DNA of 64,000 nt from Betaproteobacteria bacterium (GTDB taxonomy: Bacteria > Pseudomonadota > Gammaproteobacteria > Burkholderiales > Thiobacillaceae): positions 1 to 64,000 of the forward strand of contig JACRAU010000011.1 of NCBI GenBank assembly GCA_016234655.1. Reading direction: 5' to 3'. The notes below the pieces were generated by a model. That model was given only the letters and a program-made list of their open reading frames with translations, searched no databases and was not told the origin of the DNA. The position numbers were made by a program, and so were the translations under genes. Below are positions 26,568 to 35,525 of the stretch, one piece after another. How positions within the stretch are numbered: the first letter of the stretch is position 1; the number at the start of each line of letters is the position of its first letter.

Positions 26568-28385
26568 TTATTGCAGCCCGAGTATATCGTAAGCACTCAG
26601 CTCGGCACGGGCCAGCTTCGCAAACTCATCGGAGGGAACCGGTTTGCTGAAGAAGTAGCCCTGCATGACGGAGCAATGCAGTTCTTGCAGGAACATCATC
26701 TGCTCCCGCGTTTCCACGCCTTCCGCGACGATACGCAAGCCCATATTGCGAGCCATGTCGATCACCGCCTGGGTGATGGCCGCATCGTTGGGATTGCTGG
26801 TGATGTTGCGGATGAAGGTGCGGTCGATCTTGACGGTGTCGACCGGCAAATGCTGCAAGTGCGACAGCGAGGAATGGCCGGTGCCGAAATCGTCGATGGC
26901 GATTCGTACGCCCATTTGCTTGATGGCACGTAGGGTGCCGACGATCTTTTCGCTGCCGTGCAGCATCATGCTTTCCGTGATCTCGATCTCCAGTCGGGTC
27001 GGCTCGTGGCCGGTGACGTTCAAGAGATGCTCTATTTGGGCGGCGAGCTTCGGGTGATGCAACTGGCGTGGCGAGAGATTCACCGCGATGCTGATTGGAT
27101 TCAGCCCGGCCGCTTGCCAGAGCTTGTTCTGCGCGCAGGCCGCGCGCAGAACCCATTCGCCGATGGGGATGATCAGACCGCTTTCCTCCGCCAACGGAAT
27201 GAATCGGTCGGGCGGGAGTAGACCGAATTCCGGGTGTTCCCAGCGCAGCAAGGCCTCGGCGCCGATGATCTCCATGCGGGCGTGGCCCGGGCTGCCCTCG
27301 CAATGCACGATGGCCTGCGGTTGATAATGCAGGCGCAACTGGTGGCGCGAGACTGCCTTGCGCAAGGTGTTTTCCATGCGCATCTTTTCCGCGGCGGGGG
27401 CATTCATTTGCTTGGCATAAAGCTGGTAGTTGTTCCGGCCCTCGCTCTTGGCGTGGTACATCGCGGTGTCGGCATTCTTGATCAGCGTGTCGATATCGCT
27501 CGCATCGAGCGGGTAGACGGTGATGCCGATGCTGGTCGAGGTGAACAGCTCCTGCCCGCCGATCAGGAATGGCTGGGCAAACGATTCGGTGATCTTCTGC
27601 GCGACGGCCTCGGCTTCCTGGATGTTATTGATCTCCAACAGGACGGTGAATTCGTCGCCGCCCATCCTGGCCAGCGTGTCGCATTTGCGCATGATGCCGG
27701 CCAGCCGTTCCGCCACCGACACCAGAAGCAGGTCGCCGAATTCGTGGCCGAAGGTATCGTTCACCGTCTTGAACCGGTCGAGATCGAGAAAGAAAATGGC
27801 CGTCAATTTGGCGTTGCGGTCGGCATGGGCGACGGCCTGCGCCAGCCGGTCGTGGAACAGCCTGCGGTTGGGCAGGCCGGTCAGGTGGTCGTAGTAGGCC
27901 ATCCGGATCAACTGGTCTTCGAATGCCTTGTGCGCGCTGACATCCTGGACGACGAAGGCGATCAGCGTATTGCCGTCATGGGAGAAGAACGACGCCGAAA
28001 GCTTCAACGGGAAGGTCTCGCCGTTCGCGCGCTTGCCTACGATGGAAAGCACGGCGCCGTTCCTGAATTCGTCGCAGGCGTTGCGTAGGTGTATATCGCT
28101 GTCCGTCAGCCTGCAAAACGGCAGGCCCGATGCCTGGGCGGCGTCATAGCCGAAAATTCTTTGTGCCGCCGGGTTGATGGTTTCGATCCGGCATGCCTCG
28201 TTGAGGATGACCACTCCCTCGGCCAGGTTCTCCAGTACCGAACGATAGAGCGCTTCTCTGGGAGTTGTGCTATCTCCGCTTCGATTCGGGCATTTATGCA
28301 TGGTTTGGCGTATTGCCCGGCGGATGCGCTGGATGCGGCTGTCTGGGTTCTGCATCGTGTTTGGCCCGATTGGGCCGCTGCTCAT
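26568..28385 (-). CDS. PAS-GGDEF-EAL cyclic-di-GMP protein
   Basis: A 605-residue signalling protein with no transmembrane helix. A PAS domain (ALYRSVLENLAEGVVIL; VVQDVSAHKAFEDQL) is followed by a GGDEF domain with intact active site (YDHLTGLPNRRLF; ARMGGDEFTVLLE). The EAL domain has its main residues intact (GAEALLRWEHPEFG; AIDDFGTGHSSLSHL; KIDRTFI). It may both make and degrade c-di-GMP. The start is uncertain: 28385, 28355 and 28301 are all possible and none has a good ribosome site. It lies between the copper operon and the small-oxidase pair but faces away from the former. Confidence 0.92.
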   Translation of the reverse strand: MSSGPIGPNTMQNPDSRIQRIRRAIRQTMHKCPNRSGDSTTPREALYRSVLENLAEGVVILNEACRIETINPAAQRIFGYDAAQASGLPFCRLTDSDIHLRNACDEFRNGAVLSIVGKRANGETFPLKLSASFFSHDGNTLIAFVVQDVSAHKAFEDQLIRMAYYDHLTGLPNRRLFHDRLAQAVAHADRNAKLTAIFFLDLDRFKTVNDTFGHEFGDLLLVSVAERLAGIMRKCDTLARMGGDEFTVLLEINNIQEAEAVAQKITESFAQPFLIGGQELFTSTSIGITVYPLDASDIDTLIKNADTAMYHAKSEGRNNYQLYAKQMNAPAAEKMRMENTLRKAVSRHQLRLHYQPQAIVHCEGSPGHARMEIIGAEALLRWEHPEFGLLPPDRFIPLAEESGLIIPIGEWVLRAACAQNKLWQAAGLNPISIAVNLSPRQLHHPKLAAQIEHLLNVTGHEPTRLEIEITESMMLHGSEKIVGTLRAIKQMGVRIAIDDFGTGHSSLSHLQHLPVDTVKIDRTFIRNITSNPNDAAITQAVIDMARNMGLRIVAEGVETREQMMFLQELHCSVMQGYFFSKPVPSDEFAKLARAELSAYDILGLQ

Positions 28386-28400
28386 TGCTTGTTACGCGCG

Positions 28401-28442
28401 AAAAAAAACGGCGCATGCGAAGAGAAAAACTGCATGCGCCGT
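28401..28442 (-). terminator. Intrinsic terminator of the small-oxidase operon
   Basis: On the minus strand ACGGCGCATGC pairs with GCATGCGCCGT, an 11-bp perfect stem with a 13-base loop, followed by eight Ts. It lies 19 bp after the stop of the gene at 28461 and separates it from the GGDEF-EAL gene. Confidence 0.95.
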
Positions 28443-28460
28443 GGGATGGTCGGTTACGGC

Positions 28461-29471
28461 TTAGAAGGTCACCCGGCCATAAGCAGTCGACAGCGCCGTG
28501 CCGTCGCGCAGGTTCTTGTAGGTCACCTGCGGGTACCAAGTGCCGGTGGTCGACGGCGTGGTGAAGAGGATGTCGTAACGCTGGCCGGGGCTGACGTCCA
28601 GGCTGGTCATGGTCACCGGGGTCGCCAAGGCGCGGCCGTCGTGGGTGTAGACCGTGAACGGCTTGGCATTACCCGAGGCATCCTTCACGCTGAAGGTGCC
28701 GTTGACCGAGTGGATGCCGATCAGGCGCAGCGCGACCTTCTTGTTCACGCCGGCGGCCAGGGTCTGGGCCGGGGCGGCGGTGGTTTTGCCTTCGTTGCCC
28801 GAGATCAGGAAATACTTCGGGTTGTAGTCGGCGAAGACCGTCGAGTCGCCGGTGGCGGTGTGGTAGGCCGGATCGACCGTGCTCAACACATAGTTCTGCA
28901 CATAGTTGTAGGCGGTGGCCGCGTCGTGCGTGAGCTGGTTGAGGAAGACGCCGGCGGTGTTCTTCGGCCGGCCGATCATCGGGCCGTACATGCCCATCTC
29001 CAGGTGCTTCACGGTGTGCACGTGGCAGTGGTACATGTAGCTGCCGGTCTCGTTGCTCTTGGGCGTCCAGGTATAGGTGTCGCCGGTGACCGGGGCGCCG
29101 GTCTCGGGCACGCCGTCCTCGGCGGTCGCCACGTCGGCGCCGTGCAGGTGGATGGTGTGGCCGTTGTACGGTGCCTGCTCCTGCGGCGCCATCGCCATGT
29201 TAAGGGTCAGGTTCAGGGTGTCGGTCAGGCCCGAGCCTGCGGGATAGACGCCGACCTCGACCAGCGGGCCGGGCAGCAGGCCGGAACTCATGCCGCCGCA
29301 GTTGCTGGTGAAGCCCCAGAAGGTGACCGAGGCGCCGTCGCTCATGGTCTTGTTCAGGCTGCGCACGCACACGCTCTGGTTGATGGTGGCGGCCTGCGCG
29401 GCAGCGGCCAGGCCCAGGGTCGCAATCGCGCTCAGGATCGCGGTTTTGCTAGCGTTTTTCACGAATTTCAT
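28461..29471 (-). CDS. Small two-domain multicopper-oxidase-like protein, domain-1 copper site only
   Basis: A 336-residue secreted protein (signal peptide to about residue 28). Domain 1 has a full set of ligands: His105, His108 and His110 in HTIHLHG, then His148-Cys149-His150, His156 and Met161 in YHCHVHTVKHLEMGM. These give a type 1 site plus half of a trinuclear site. Domain 2 has lost its histidine pairs: the first site is reduced to IGIHSVNG and the second reads TWYPQVTY. The gene lies 39 bp after a partner (29511-30434) with the opposite pattern. It ends at a strong terminator. Two-domain laccases are its nearest recognisable relatives. Confidence 0.88.
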   Translation of the reverse strand: MKFVKNASKTAILSAIATLGLAAAAQAATINQSVCVRSLNKTMSDGASVTFWGFTSNCGGMSSGLLPGPLVEVGVYPAGSGLTDTLNLTLNMAMAPQEQAPYNGHTIHLHGADVATAEDGVPETGAPVTGDTYTWTPKSNETGSYMYHCHVHTVKHLEMGMYGPMIGRPKNTAGVFLNQLTHDAATAYNYVQNYVLSTVDPAYHTATGDSTVFADYNPKYFLISGNEGKTTAAPAQTLAAGVNKKVALRLIGIHSVNGTFSVKDASGNAKPFTVYTHDGRALATPVTMTSLDVSPGQRYDILFTTPSTTGTWYPQVTYKNLRDGTALSTAYGRVTF

Positions 29472-29510
29472 GGTGTATTTCCTCTCGTTACCAGTGGATG
29501 TGGGGTGCGC

Positions 29511-30434
29511 TTACTTCATGATGATCATGGTGGCCACGCCGTTCAGGTAGACGCCGTTGGCGGTCTCCTGCTGCGCGGTGTGCACGTGCATCGGGTAATC
29601 ACCCAACTGGTTGAGGTAGTAGGTCACTTCCGCCGTGCTCATAGGCGGCAGGTTGATGACATCGCCTTCGAGGTAGGGGGCGGACTGGGCCACGCCGTTG
29701 CTCTTGATGACCTTGAAGTGGTTGCCGTGGAAGTGCAGCGAGCTGGACTGCTGGCCGGCGTTGACGATGCGGATCAGCGCGGTCTGGCCGAGCAGGCCGT
29801 CGACGGTGGTGGCGGCGTCGTGCATGGCGTCGAAGCCGCCCTTGCCGTTCATCAAGAAATAGTTGGGCTTGTACACGCCGGTGTTGACCGTGCCGCCGGC
29901 ACCGGCCACGTCGTTCCAGCGCGGCTTGTCCATCTCGCTGACGACCCAGACGCGGTCGAAGGTGTAGGCCGGGCCGCCGGTCCAGGCGGTGTTGCCGCCG
30001 TCGGCCGGCTTGACCTTCAGCACGCCGTACATGCCCATCTCGCGGTTGATGTTGCTGTTCAGGGTGTCGCTGTAGAGATAGGTGCCGGCGCTGTTGCTAC
30101 CCAGGTTGATGGTGTAGACCTTGTTGCCGCCGGGGGCGATCGCGGTCGCGTCGGTGGTTAGGCCCTGGGCGACGAAGTTGTGGTTGATGTTGTGGTTGTT
30201 GACCACGGTGATATTGACGGTGTCGCCTTCGTTGGCGGTCAGCAACGGGCCGGGAACCTTGGTGGTGCCGGCCACGTCGCTGTAGCCCCAGGCCGACATC
30301 GTGGTGCCGCCGGTGCCGTTGACGGTGATGCTGCCGGCGGAGATGTAGAGGGTGTAGTTCACGGTCGCCGCGCTGGCGATACTGGCAAGGCCGGCAAGCA
30401 ACAGCCCGATGGTGCTTTGTACGAGTCGTTTCAT
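29511..30434 (-). CDS. Small two-domain multicopper-oxidase-like protein, domain-2 copper site only
   Basis: A 307-residue secreted protein (signal peptide MKRLVQSTIGLLLAGLASIA). Domain 1 aligns without gaps to the partner around YLYSDTLNSNINREMGMYG, but Ser122-Asp123-Thr124 replace His-Cys-His and Asn130 replaces the type 1 His. Domain 2 keeps both histidine pairs: His234 and His236 in LHFHGNHF, His283 and His285 in YPMHVHTAQQ. It therefore has no type 1 copper and only half of a trinuclear site. It is the first gene of the pair, with a weak CopR-type box 24 bp upstream of its start. Confidence 0.88.
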   Translation of the reverse strand: MKRLVQSTIGLLLAGLASIASAATVNYTLYISAGSITVNGTGGTTMSAWGYSDVAGTTKVPGPLLTANEGDTVNITVVNNHNINHNFVAQGLTTDATAIAPGGNKVYTINLGSNSAGTYLYSDTLNSNINREMGMYGVLKVKPADGGNTAWTGGPAYTFDRVWVVSEMDKPRWNDVAGAGGTVNTGVYKPNYFLMNGKGGFDAMHDAATTVDGLLGQTALIRIVNAGQQSSSLHFHGNHFKVIKSNGVAQSAPYLEGDVINLPPMSTAEVTYYLNQLGDYPMHVHTAQQETANGVYLNGVATMIIMK

Positions 30435-30747
30435 GTCTCACTCCAGAAGTGGATGGATTACAGCGTGTTAATGGTTTGGCGGATGTCAGGTGTATGGCTT
30501 GATCGCGGTCGGGGGTCTCCTCTATGTCCGAAAAGCTTGAATTTGCTTGTCGGATAGATACAGCAAGGAGCGTGCCAGCGGCACGGGTGCTGGCCGCGGC
30601 GATATCAAGTATTTGTTTGAGCTGGTATTTATGACAGCCGCTTGTCAGCTCGCTGTCATTTTTTTTGCCTAGTTTCTTAACGAAACATTCAGTTTTTATC
30701 GGGCGGATTGAACGATCCGATGCAATCGAACCGTGCGAGGCCTGGGT
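30435..30747. promoter_or_regulatory. Promoter region of the small-oxidase pair
   Basis: A 313-bp gap between the cusA stop and the oxidase pair. It holds TTACAGCGTGTTAAT (30458-30472), one base off the CopR-type box. It also has a perfect 8-bp inverted repeat ATGACAGC-N13-GCTGTCAT (30631-30659) followed by eight Ts on the plus strand. The dyad resembles TGACA/TGTCA half-sites of copper regulators. As a terminator it would face the wrong way for cusA. No ORF of merit lies here. Confidence 0.5.
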
Positions 30748-33700
30748 CTAGCGGCGCGGCAGCCGCCGCTCCATGACGATGGCGTAGAGCGCCGGGATGA
30801 CGATCAAGGTGAGCACGGTGGACGAGATCATGCCGCCGACCATGGGCGCGGCGATGCGGCTCATCACCTCGGAACCGGTGCCGGTGCTCCACATGATGGG
30901 CAACAGGCCGGCCATGATCGCGACCACGGTCATCATCTTCGGCCGCACCCGCTCCACGGCGCCTTCCATGATCGCGCCATAGAGGTCGGTCGGCGTCGCG
31001 GCGCGCCCCTCCGCCTGGCACTTGGCCTGCCACTCGGCCCAGGCGCGGTCGAGGTAGATCAGCATGACCACGCCGGTCTCCGCCGCGACGCCGGCCAGCG
31101 CGATGAAGCCGACCGCGACCGCGACCGACAGGTTGTAGCCGAGCAGCCACATCAGCCAGACGCCGCCGACCAGCGCGAATGGCACCGACAGCATGACGAT
31201 CAGGGTCTCGGTCAGGCGTTTGAAGTTGAGGTAGAGCAGCAGGAAGATGGTCAGTAGCGTGACCGGCACCACGACCTTCATCTTGGCGATGGCCCGTTCC
31301 ATGTATTCGAACTGGCCGCTCCAGGCGATGTAGTAGCCGGGCGGGAATTTGATCTGTCGATTCACGGCGCCTTGGGCATCGCGCACGTAGGAGGCGATGT
31401 CGCGGCTGCGGATGTCGACGTAGATATAGGCCGACAACAGGGCGTTCTCGGTGCGGATGGCCGGTGCGCCCTTCATCACCTCGACCCGGGCGACCTGGCC
31501 GAGCGGCACCATGGCGCCGTCCATCGCCGGCACCAGCACCTCGGCCGCGATTTGCCGCGGATCGGCCCGCAACTCGCGCGGGTAGCGGACCTGCACGCCG
31601 AAGCGCTCGCGCCCCTCGACCGTGGTGGTGACGGTCTCGCCGCCGAGCGCGGCGCCGATCGCCTCTTGCAGGTCGCCGACGCTCAGGCCGTAGCGGGCCA
31701 GTTGTTCGCGCTGCGGCTCGATGTCGAGGTAGTAGCCGCCGGTGATGCGCTCGGCGTAGGCCGAGCTGGTGCCCGGCACCTGCTTGACCACGGCCTCGAT
31801 CTCCTTGGCCAGCCGCTCCATCTCGGCCAGGTCCTTGCCGAACACCTTGATGCCGATCGGCGTGCGGATGCCGGTCGACAGCATGTCGATGCGCGCCTTG
31901 ATCGGCATGGTCCAGGAATTGGCCACGCCGGGGAATTGCAGCGCTTTGTCCATCTCAGCGATGAGCTTGTCGACGGTCATGCCGGCGCGCCATTCCGTCT
32001 CGGGCTTGAGGTTGATCACGGTCTCGAACATTTCGGTCGGGGCCGGGTCGGTCGCGGTGTTGGCGCGGCCGGCCTTGCCGTAGACCGAGGCGACCTCGGG
32101 AAAGCTCTTGATGATCTTGTCCTGGGTTTGCAGCAGTTCGGCCGCCTTGGTGATGGACATGCCGGGCAAGGATGCCGGCATATAGAACAGCGTGCCCTCG
32201 TTCAGGGTCGGCATGAACTCGCCGCCGAGCTGGGCGGCCGGATAGGCGGACAGCCCGAGCACGGCCAGCGCCGCGAGGAGGGTGGCCTGCTTCCAGCGCA
32301 TCACGCCGGCGATGATCGGCCGATAACCCCAGATCAAGAAGCGATTCACCGGGTTTCGCGCTTCGGGCATGATCCGGCCGCGGATGAACAGCAGCATCAA
32401 TACCGGCACCAGGGTCACCGACAGCAGCGCGGCGCCGGCCATGGCGAAGGTCTTGGTATAGGCCAAGGGCGAGAACAGCCGGCCCTCCTGCGCCTCCAGG
32501 GTGAACACCGGCAGGAAGGAGACGGTGATGATCAAGAGCGAGAAGAACAGCGCCGGCCCGACCTCCTTGCAGGCGGCGATCATCGCCTCGGCCCGCGATT
32601 CGCCGGGCTTGATTCGCTCCAGGTGTTTGTGCGCGTTCTCGATCATCACGATGGCGGCGTCGACCATGGCGCCGATGGCGATGGCGATGCCGCCCAGGCT
32701 CATGATGTTGGAGTTCATGCCGAGCAGGCGCATGGCGATGAAGGCGATCAACACGCCGATGGGCAACATGACGATGGCGACCAGCGCGCTACGCGCGTGC
32801 AGCAGGAAGACGAAGCAGACCAGCGCGACGATCAGGCTTTCCTCCAGGAGCGTGGTCTTGAGCGTGTCGATGGCGCGGTGGATCAGGTCGGCGCGGTCGT
32901 AGACCGGCACGATGCTGACGCCCTCGGGCAGGCCGGGCGCGATCTCGGCGATCTTGCTCTTGAGGTTGTGGATGACATCGAGCGCGTTCTGGCCGTAGCG
33001 TGCCATCGCGATGCCGGACACGACCTCGCCCTCGCCGTTCAGTTCGGTCAGGCCGCGCCGCTCGTCCGGCCCCAACTCCACCCGGGCGATGTCGCGCACC
33101 CGCACCGGCGTGCCGGCGGCGGTCTTGACCGCGAGGTCGCCGATGTCCGCCGCGCCGCGCAGGTAGCCGCGCCCGCGCACCATGTACTCGGTCTCCGCCA
33201 TCTCGACCACCCGGCCGCCGACATCGCGGTTGGAGTCGCGGATGACCTGCGCCACGCGGGTGAGCGGGATGCCGTAGGCGCGCAGCTTGGCCGGGTCGAC
33301 CGTGACCTGGTAGGTCTGCACGAAGCCGCCGATCGATGCCACCTCGGCCACGCCCGGCGCCTTGGCCAGTTGGTAGCGCAGATACCAGTCTTGCAGGGTG
33401 CGCAGCTCGGCCAGGGTCTTGTCCTTGGCCAGCACCGCGTATTGATAGACCCAGCCGACGCCGGTGGCATCCGGCCCGAGCTGCGGCGTCACGCCGCGCG
33501 GCAGGCGGCCGGCGGCGAAGTTGAGGTATTCGAGCACGCGCGAGCGGGCCCAGTAGATGTCGGTGCCGTCCTCGAAGATGATGTAGACGAAGGAGGCGCC
33601 GAAGAAGGAGAAGCCGCGCACGACCTTGGATTTCGGCACCGACAGCATGGCCGTGGTCAGCGGGTAGGTGACTTGGTCCTCCACTACCTGCGGCGCCTGG

Positions 33701-33864
33701 CCGGGGTATTCGGTGTAGACGATGACCTGCGCGTCGGACAGGTCGGGCAGCGCGTCGATCGGGGTCTTCAGCACGGCGTAGACGCCGCCGAGGACGACGA
33801 ACAACGTGGCGAGCAGGACCAGGAATCGGTTGCGCGCGGACCACGCGATCAGGGTGGCGAGCAT
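30748..33864 (-). CDS. cusA: Cu(I)/Ag(I) efflux RND pump CusA
   Basis: A 1038-residue RND transporter with 12 expected transmembrane helices, starting MLATLIAWSARNRFLVLLA. The methionines that bind Cu(I) in E. coli CusA appear conserved in their contexts: LPGMSITKA, PAPTEMFET and TMPIKARIDMLSTG. Charged residues for proton relay lie in the fourth helix region (GGIAIAIGAMVDAAIVMIEN). The context marks the monovalent-cation subfamily rather than CzcA. Its start lies 1 bp from an inverted-repeat element that separates it from cusB. Confidence 0.96.
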   Translation of the reverse strand: MLATLIAWSARNRFLVLLATLFVVLGGVYAVLKTPIDALPDLSDAQVIVYTEYPGQAPQVVEDQVTYPLTTAMLSVPKSKVVRGFSFFGASFVYIIFEDGTDIYWARSRVLEYLNFAAGRLPRGVTPQLGPDATGVGWVYQYAVLAKDKTLAELRTLQDWYLRYQLAKAPGVAEVASIGGFVQTYQVTVDPAKLRAYGIPLTRVAQVIRDSNRDVGGRVVEMAETEYMVRGRGYLRGAADIGDLAVKTAAGTPVRVRDIARVELGPDERRGLTELNGEGEVVSGIAMARYGQNALDVIHNLKSKIAEIAPGLPEGVSIVPVYDRADLIHRAIDTLKTTLLEESLIVALVCFVFLLHARSALVAIVMLPIGVLIAFIAMRLLGMNSNIMSLGGIAIAIGAMVDAAIVMIENAHKHLERIKPGESRAEAMIAACKEVGPALFFSLLIITVSFLPVFTLEAQEGRLFSPLAYTKTFAMAGAALLSVTLVPVLMLLFIRGRIMPEARNPVNRFLIWGYRPIIAGVMRWKQATLLAALAVLGLSAYPAAQLGGEFMPTLNEGTLFYMPASLPGMSITKAAELLQTQDKIIKSFPEVASVYGKAGRANTATDPAPTEMFETVINLKPETEWRAGMTVDKLIAEMDKALQFPGVANSWTMPIKARIDMLSTGIRTPIGIKVFGKDLAEMERLAKEIEAVVKQVPGTSSAYAERITGGYYLDIEPQREQLARYGLSVGDLQEAIGAALGGETVTTTVEGRERFGVQVRYPRELRADPRQIAAEVLVPAMDGAMVPLGQVARVEVMKGAPAIRTENALLSAYIYVDIRSRDIASYVRDAQGAVNRQIKFPPGYYIAWSGQFEYMERAIAKMKVVVPVTLLTIFLLLYLNFKRLTETLIVMLSVPFALVGGVWLMWLLGYNLSVAVAVGFIALAGVAAETGVVMLIYLDRAWAEWQAKCQAEGRAATPTDLYGAIMEGAVERVRPKMMTVVAIMAGLLPIMWSTGTGSEVMSRIAAPMVGGMISSTVLTLIVIPALYAIVMERRLPRR

Positions 33865-33865
33865 T

Positions 33866-34004
33866 TAAGAGCCTATTCCACGATGAAACGAATGCGCGCC
33901 GGCCCGAAGGGCTTGGCCACAAAACGGCGTCTGCCGCGTTGCGGGCCTTGCATCCATCTGTTTTGTGGTCAAACGCATCTTTTGTTCCTAGTGATAGGCT
34001 CTTA
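33866..34004. mobile_element. MITE-like inverted-repeat element between cusB and cusA
   Basis: A 139-bp segment with perfect 11-bp terminal inverted repeats, TAAGAGCCTAT (33866-33876) and ATAGGCTCTTA (33994-34004). An inner pair GGCCACAAAAC (33915) / GTTTTGTGGTC (33960) matches at 10 of 11. No ORF fits. The right end supplies the cusB stop codon, and the left end abuts the cusA start, so its sequence forms the cusA ribosome-binding region. No target duplication is evident. A mobile origin is inferred from symmetry and from the break in otherwise tight gene packing. Confidence 0.6.
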
Positions 34005-35525
34005 GTGTCCCGCGTGGCCGGCTGCTTGCGGCGCCATCTGCGTGATCACGTATTCGCCGGGCTGGCGTTCGACCATCTCGAAGCTCACGCGCGCACCCGG
34101 CTTGAGCTTGGCCGCCAGGGCCGGGTTGGCCAACACGAAGTCCATGGTCATCGGCGGCCAGTTCAGGCTGGCGATCGGGCCGTGGCTCAAGGTGACGGTA
34201 CCGACCTTGGCGTCGATGGTCTCGACCACGCCGTCGCCGCGATGGCCCACGGTCTTGGCCGTCGTTGCCGGGCTCGGCTGGGACAGGCCGCCCAGGGCGG
34301 CCTTGAGGTTGCTCTCGGCATCGATCAGGAAATTGGCGCGCACCACCACGGCCTCGCCTTCGCGTACGCCTTCCAGTATCTCGACATAGCCATCGCCGCG
34401 CCGGCCGGCCTTGACCTCGCGCGGCTCGAACCGACCCTCGGCCGCTTGCACCAGCACGATGCGGCGGATGCCGCTGTCGATCACCGCCGAGTCGGGCACG
34501 GCCAGCACTTGCCGGGCGCCGCCGGTCGATAGTTCGATGGTGCCGAACATGTCCGGCTTGAGCAGGCCGCGCCGGTTGGAGAGTTCGATGCGAACCTTGA
34601 CCGTGCGGGTGCCGGCGTCGAGCAGCGGATAGATAAAAGCGACCTTGCCCTCGAATACCTCGCCCGGATAGGCGGTCATGGTGAACGTCGCCTTCTGGCC
34701 CACGCGCACCGCGCCGATATCCTGCTCGAACACGTCGGCGATCAGCCATAGGTTGGACAGGTCGGCGATCTGGTAGAGCGGCTCGCCCGGCATGAAGCGC
34801 TTGCCGGCGACCGAGGGTTTCTCCAGCACGACGCCGCCGACCGGCGCGGTGATGGTCAGGGTACGGCTGAACTGCCAGCGCTCCTTCAGGTTGCGGACCA
34901 CCGTGTCGTCGACATCCCAGTTTTTCAAGCGCTCGAGCGCGCCGCCGGCCAGATCGGTGAAGCCGGCGCGGGCCTCGCTGGCCTTTTCGCCCAGGCCCTT
35001 CAACGCGCCGTTGGCGAGCAGGAATTCGCGCTGGGCGGAATAGAGTTCGGGGCTGTAGACCTCCATCAGCGGCTGGCCCTTGGCGACGGCTTGGCCGGTG
35101 GTGTTGACGAACAGCTTCTCGATCCAGCCCTCGTATTTCGGCGCCACGGTATGCAGGCCGCGCTCGTTGATCCGCAAGGTGCCGACTGCCCGCAGCGTGC
35201 CGCCGATGTCCCGCCGCGCCGCCGGTTCGGTGCGCACACCGAGCTTTTGCACCTTGTCCAAGCTGATCTTGACGCTGCCTGCGTTGGCCTGAACGTCGTC
35301 GTCGCCGCCTTCGAAGACGGGGATGTAGTCCATGCCCATCGGGTCCTTTTTCGGCACCGGCGAGGTGTCGGGCAGGCCCATGGGGTTGCGGTAGTACAGA
35401 ACCTTTTTTGCCGGCACGGCCGTGGCCGGGGCGCTCGATTCGGGTGGCGAGGCGCCATGGCGGCCGGCGACGTAGGCGCCGGCGGTGGCCAACAGCAGGA
35501 CGGCGACGGCGAACTGGGTCTTCAT
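34002..35525 (-). CDS. cusB: Membrane-fusion protein CusB with C-terminal CusF domain
   Basis: A 507-residue periplasmic adaptor. An N-terminal anchor is followed by a heavy-metal-binding motif (VLYYRNPMGLPDTSPVPKKD, then PMGMDYIPV) and HlyD-type barrel and hairpin domains. From about residue 433 a CusF domain is fused (TIDAKVGTVTLSHGPIASLN, then WPPMTMDF) with the His, Trp, Met and Met ligands all kept. The chain ends in HAGH. It overlaps cusC by 4 bp. The pump thus carries its own tethered copper chaperone in addition to the free one at 20029. Confidence 0.95.
   Translation of the reverse strand: MKTQFAVAVLLLATAGAYVAGRHGASPPESSAPATAVPAKKVLYYRNPMGLPDTSPVPKKDPMGMDYIPVFEGGDDDVQANAGSVKISLDKVQKLGVRTEPAARRDIGGTLRAVGTLRINERGLHTVAPKYEGWIEKLFVNTTGQAVAKGQPLMEVYSPELYSAQREFLLANGALKGLGEKASEARAGFTDLAGGALERLKNWDVDDTVVRNLKERWQFSRTLTITAPVGGVVLEKPSVAGKRFMPGEPLYQIADLSNLWLIADVFEQDIGAVRVGQKATFTMTAYPGEVFEGKVAFIYPLLDAGTRTVKVRIELSNRRGLLKPDMFGTIELSTGGARQVLAVPDSAVIDSGIRRIVLVQAAEGRFEPREVKAGRRGDGYVEILEGVREGEAVVVRANFLIDAESNLKAALGGLSQPSPATTAKTVGHRGDGVVETIDAKVGTVTLSHGPIASLNWPPMTMDFVLANPALAAKLKPGARVSFEMVERQPGEYVITQMAPQAAGHAGH

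Noticed and set aside
30631-30667. ATGACAGC...GCTGTCAT plus T-run as the cusA terminator
   Set aside because: The T-run follows the stem on the plus strand, whereas cusA is on the minus strand; a regulatory dyad is more likely.
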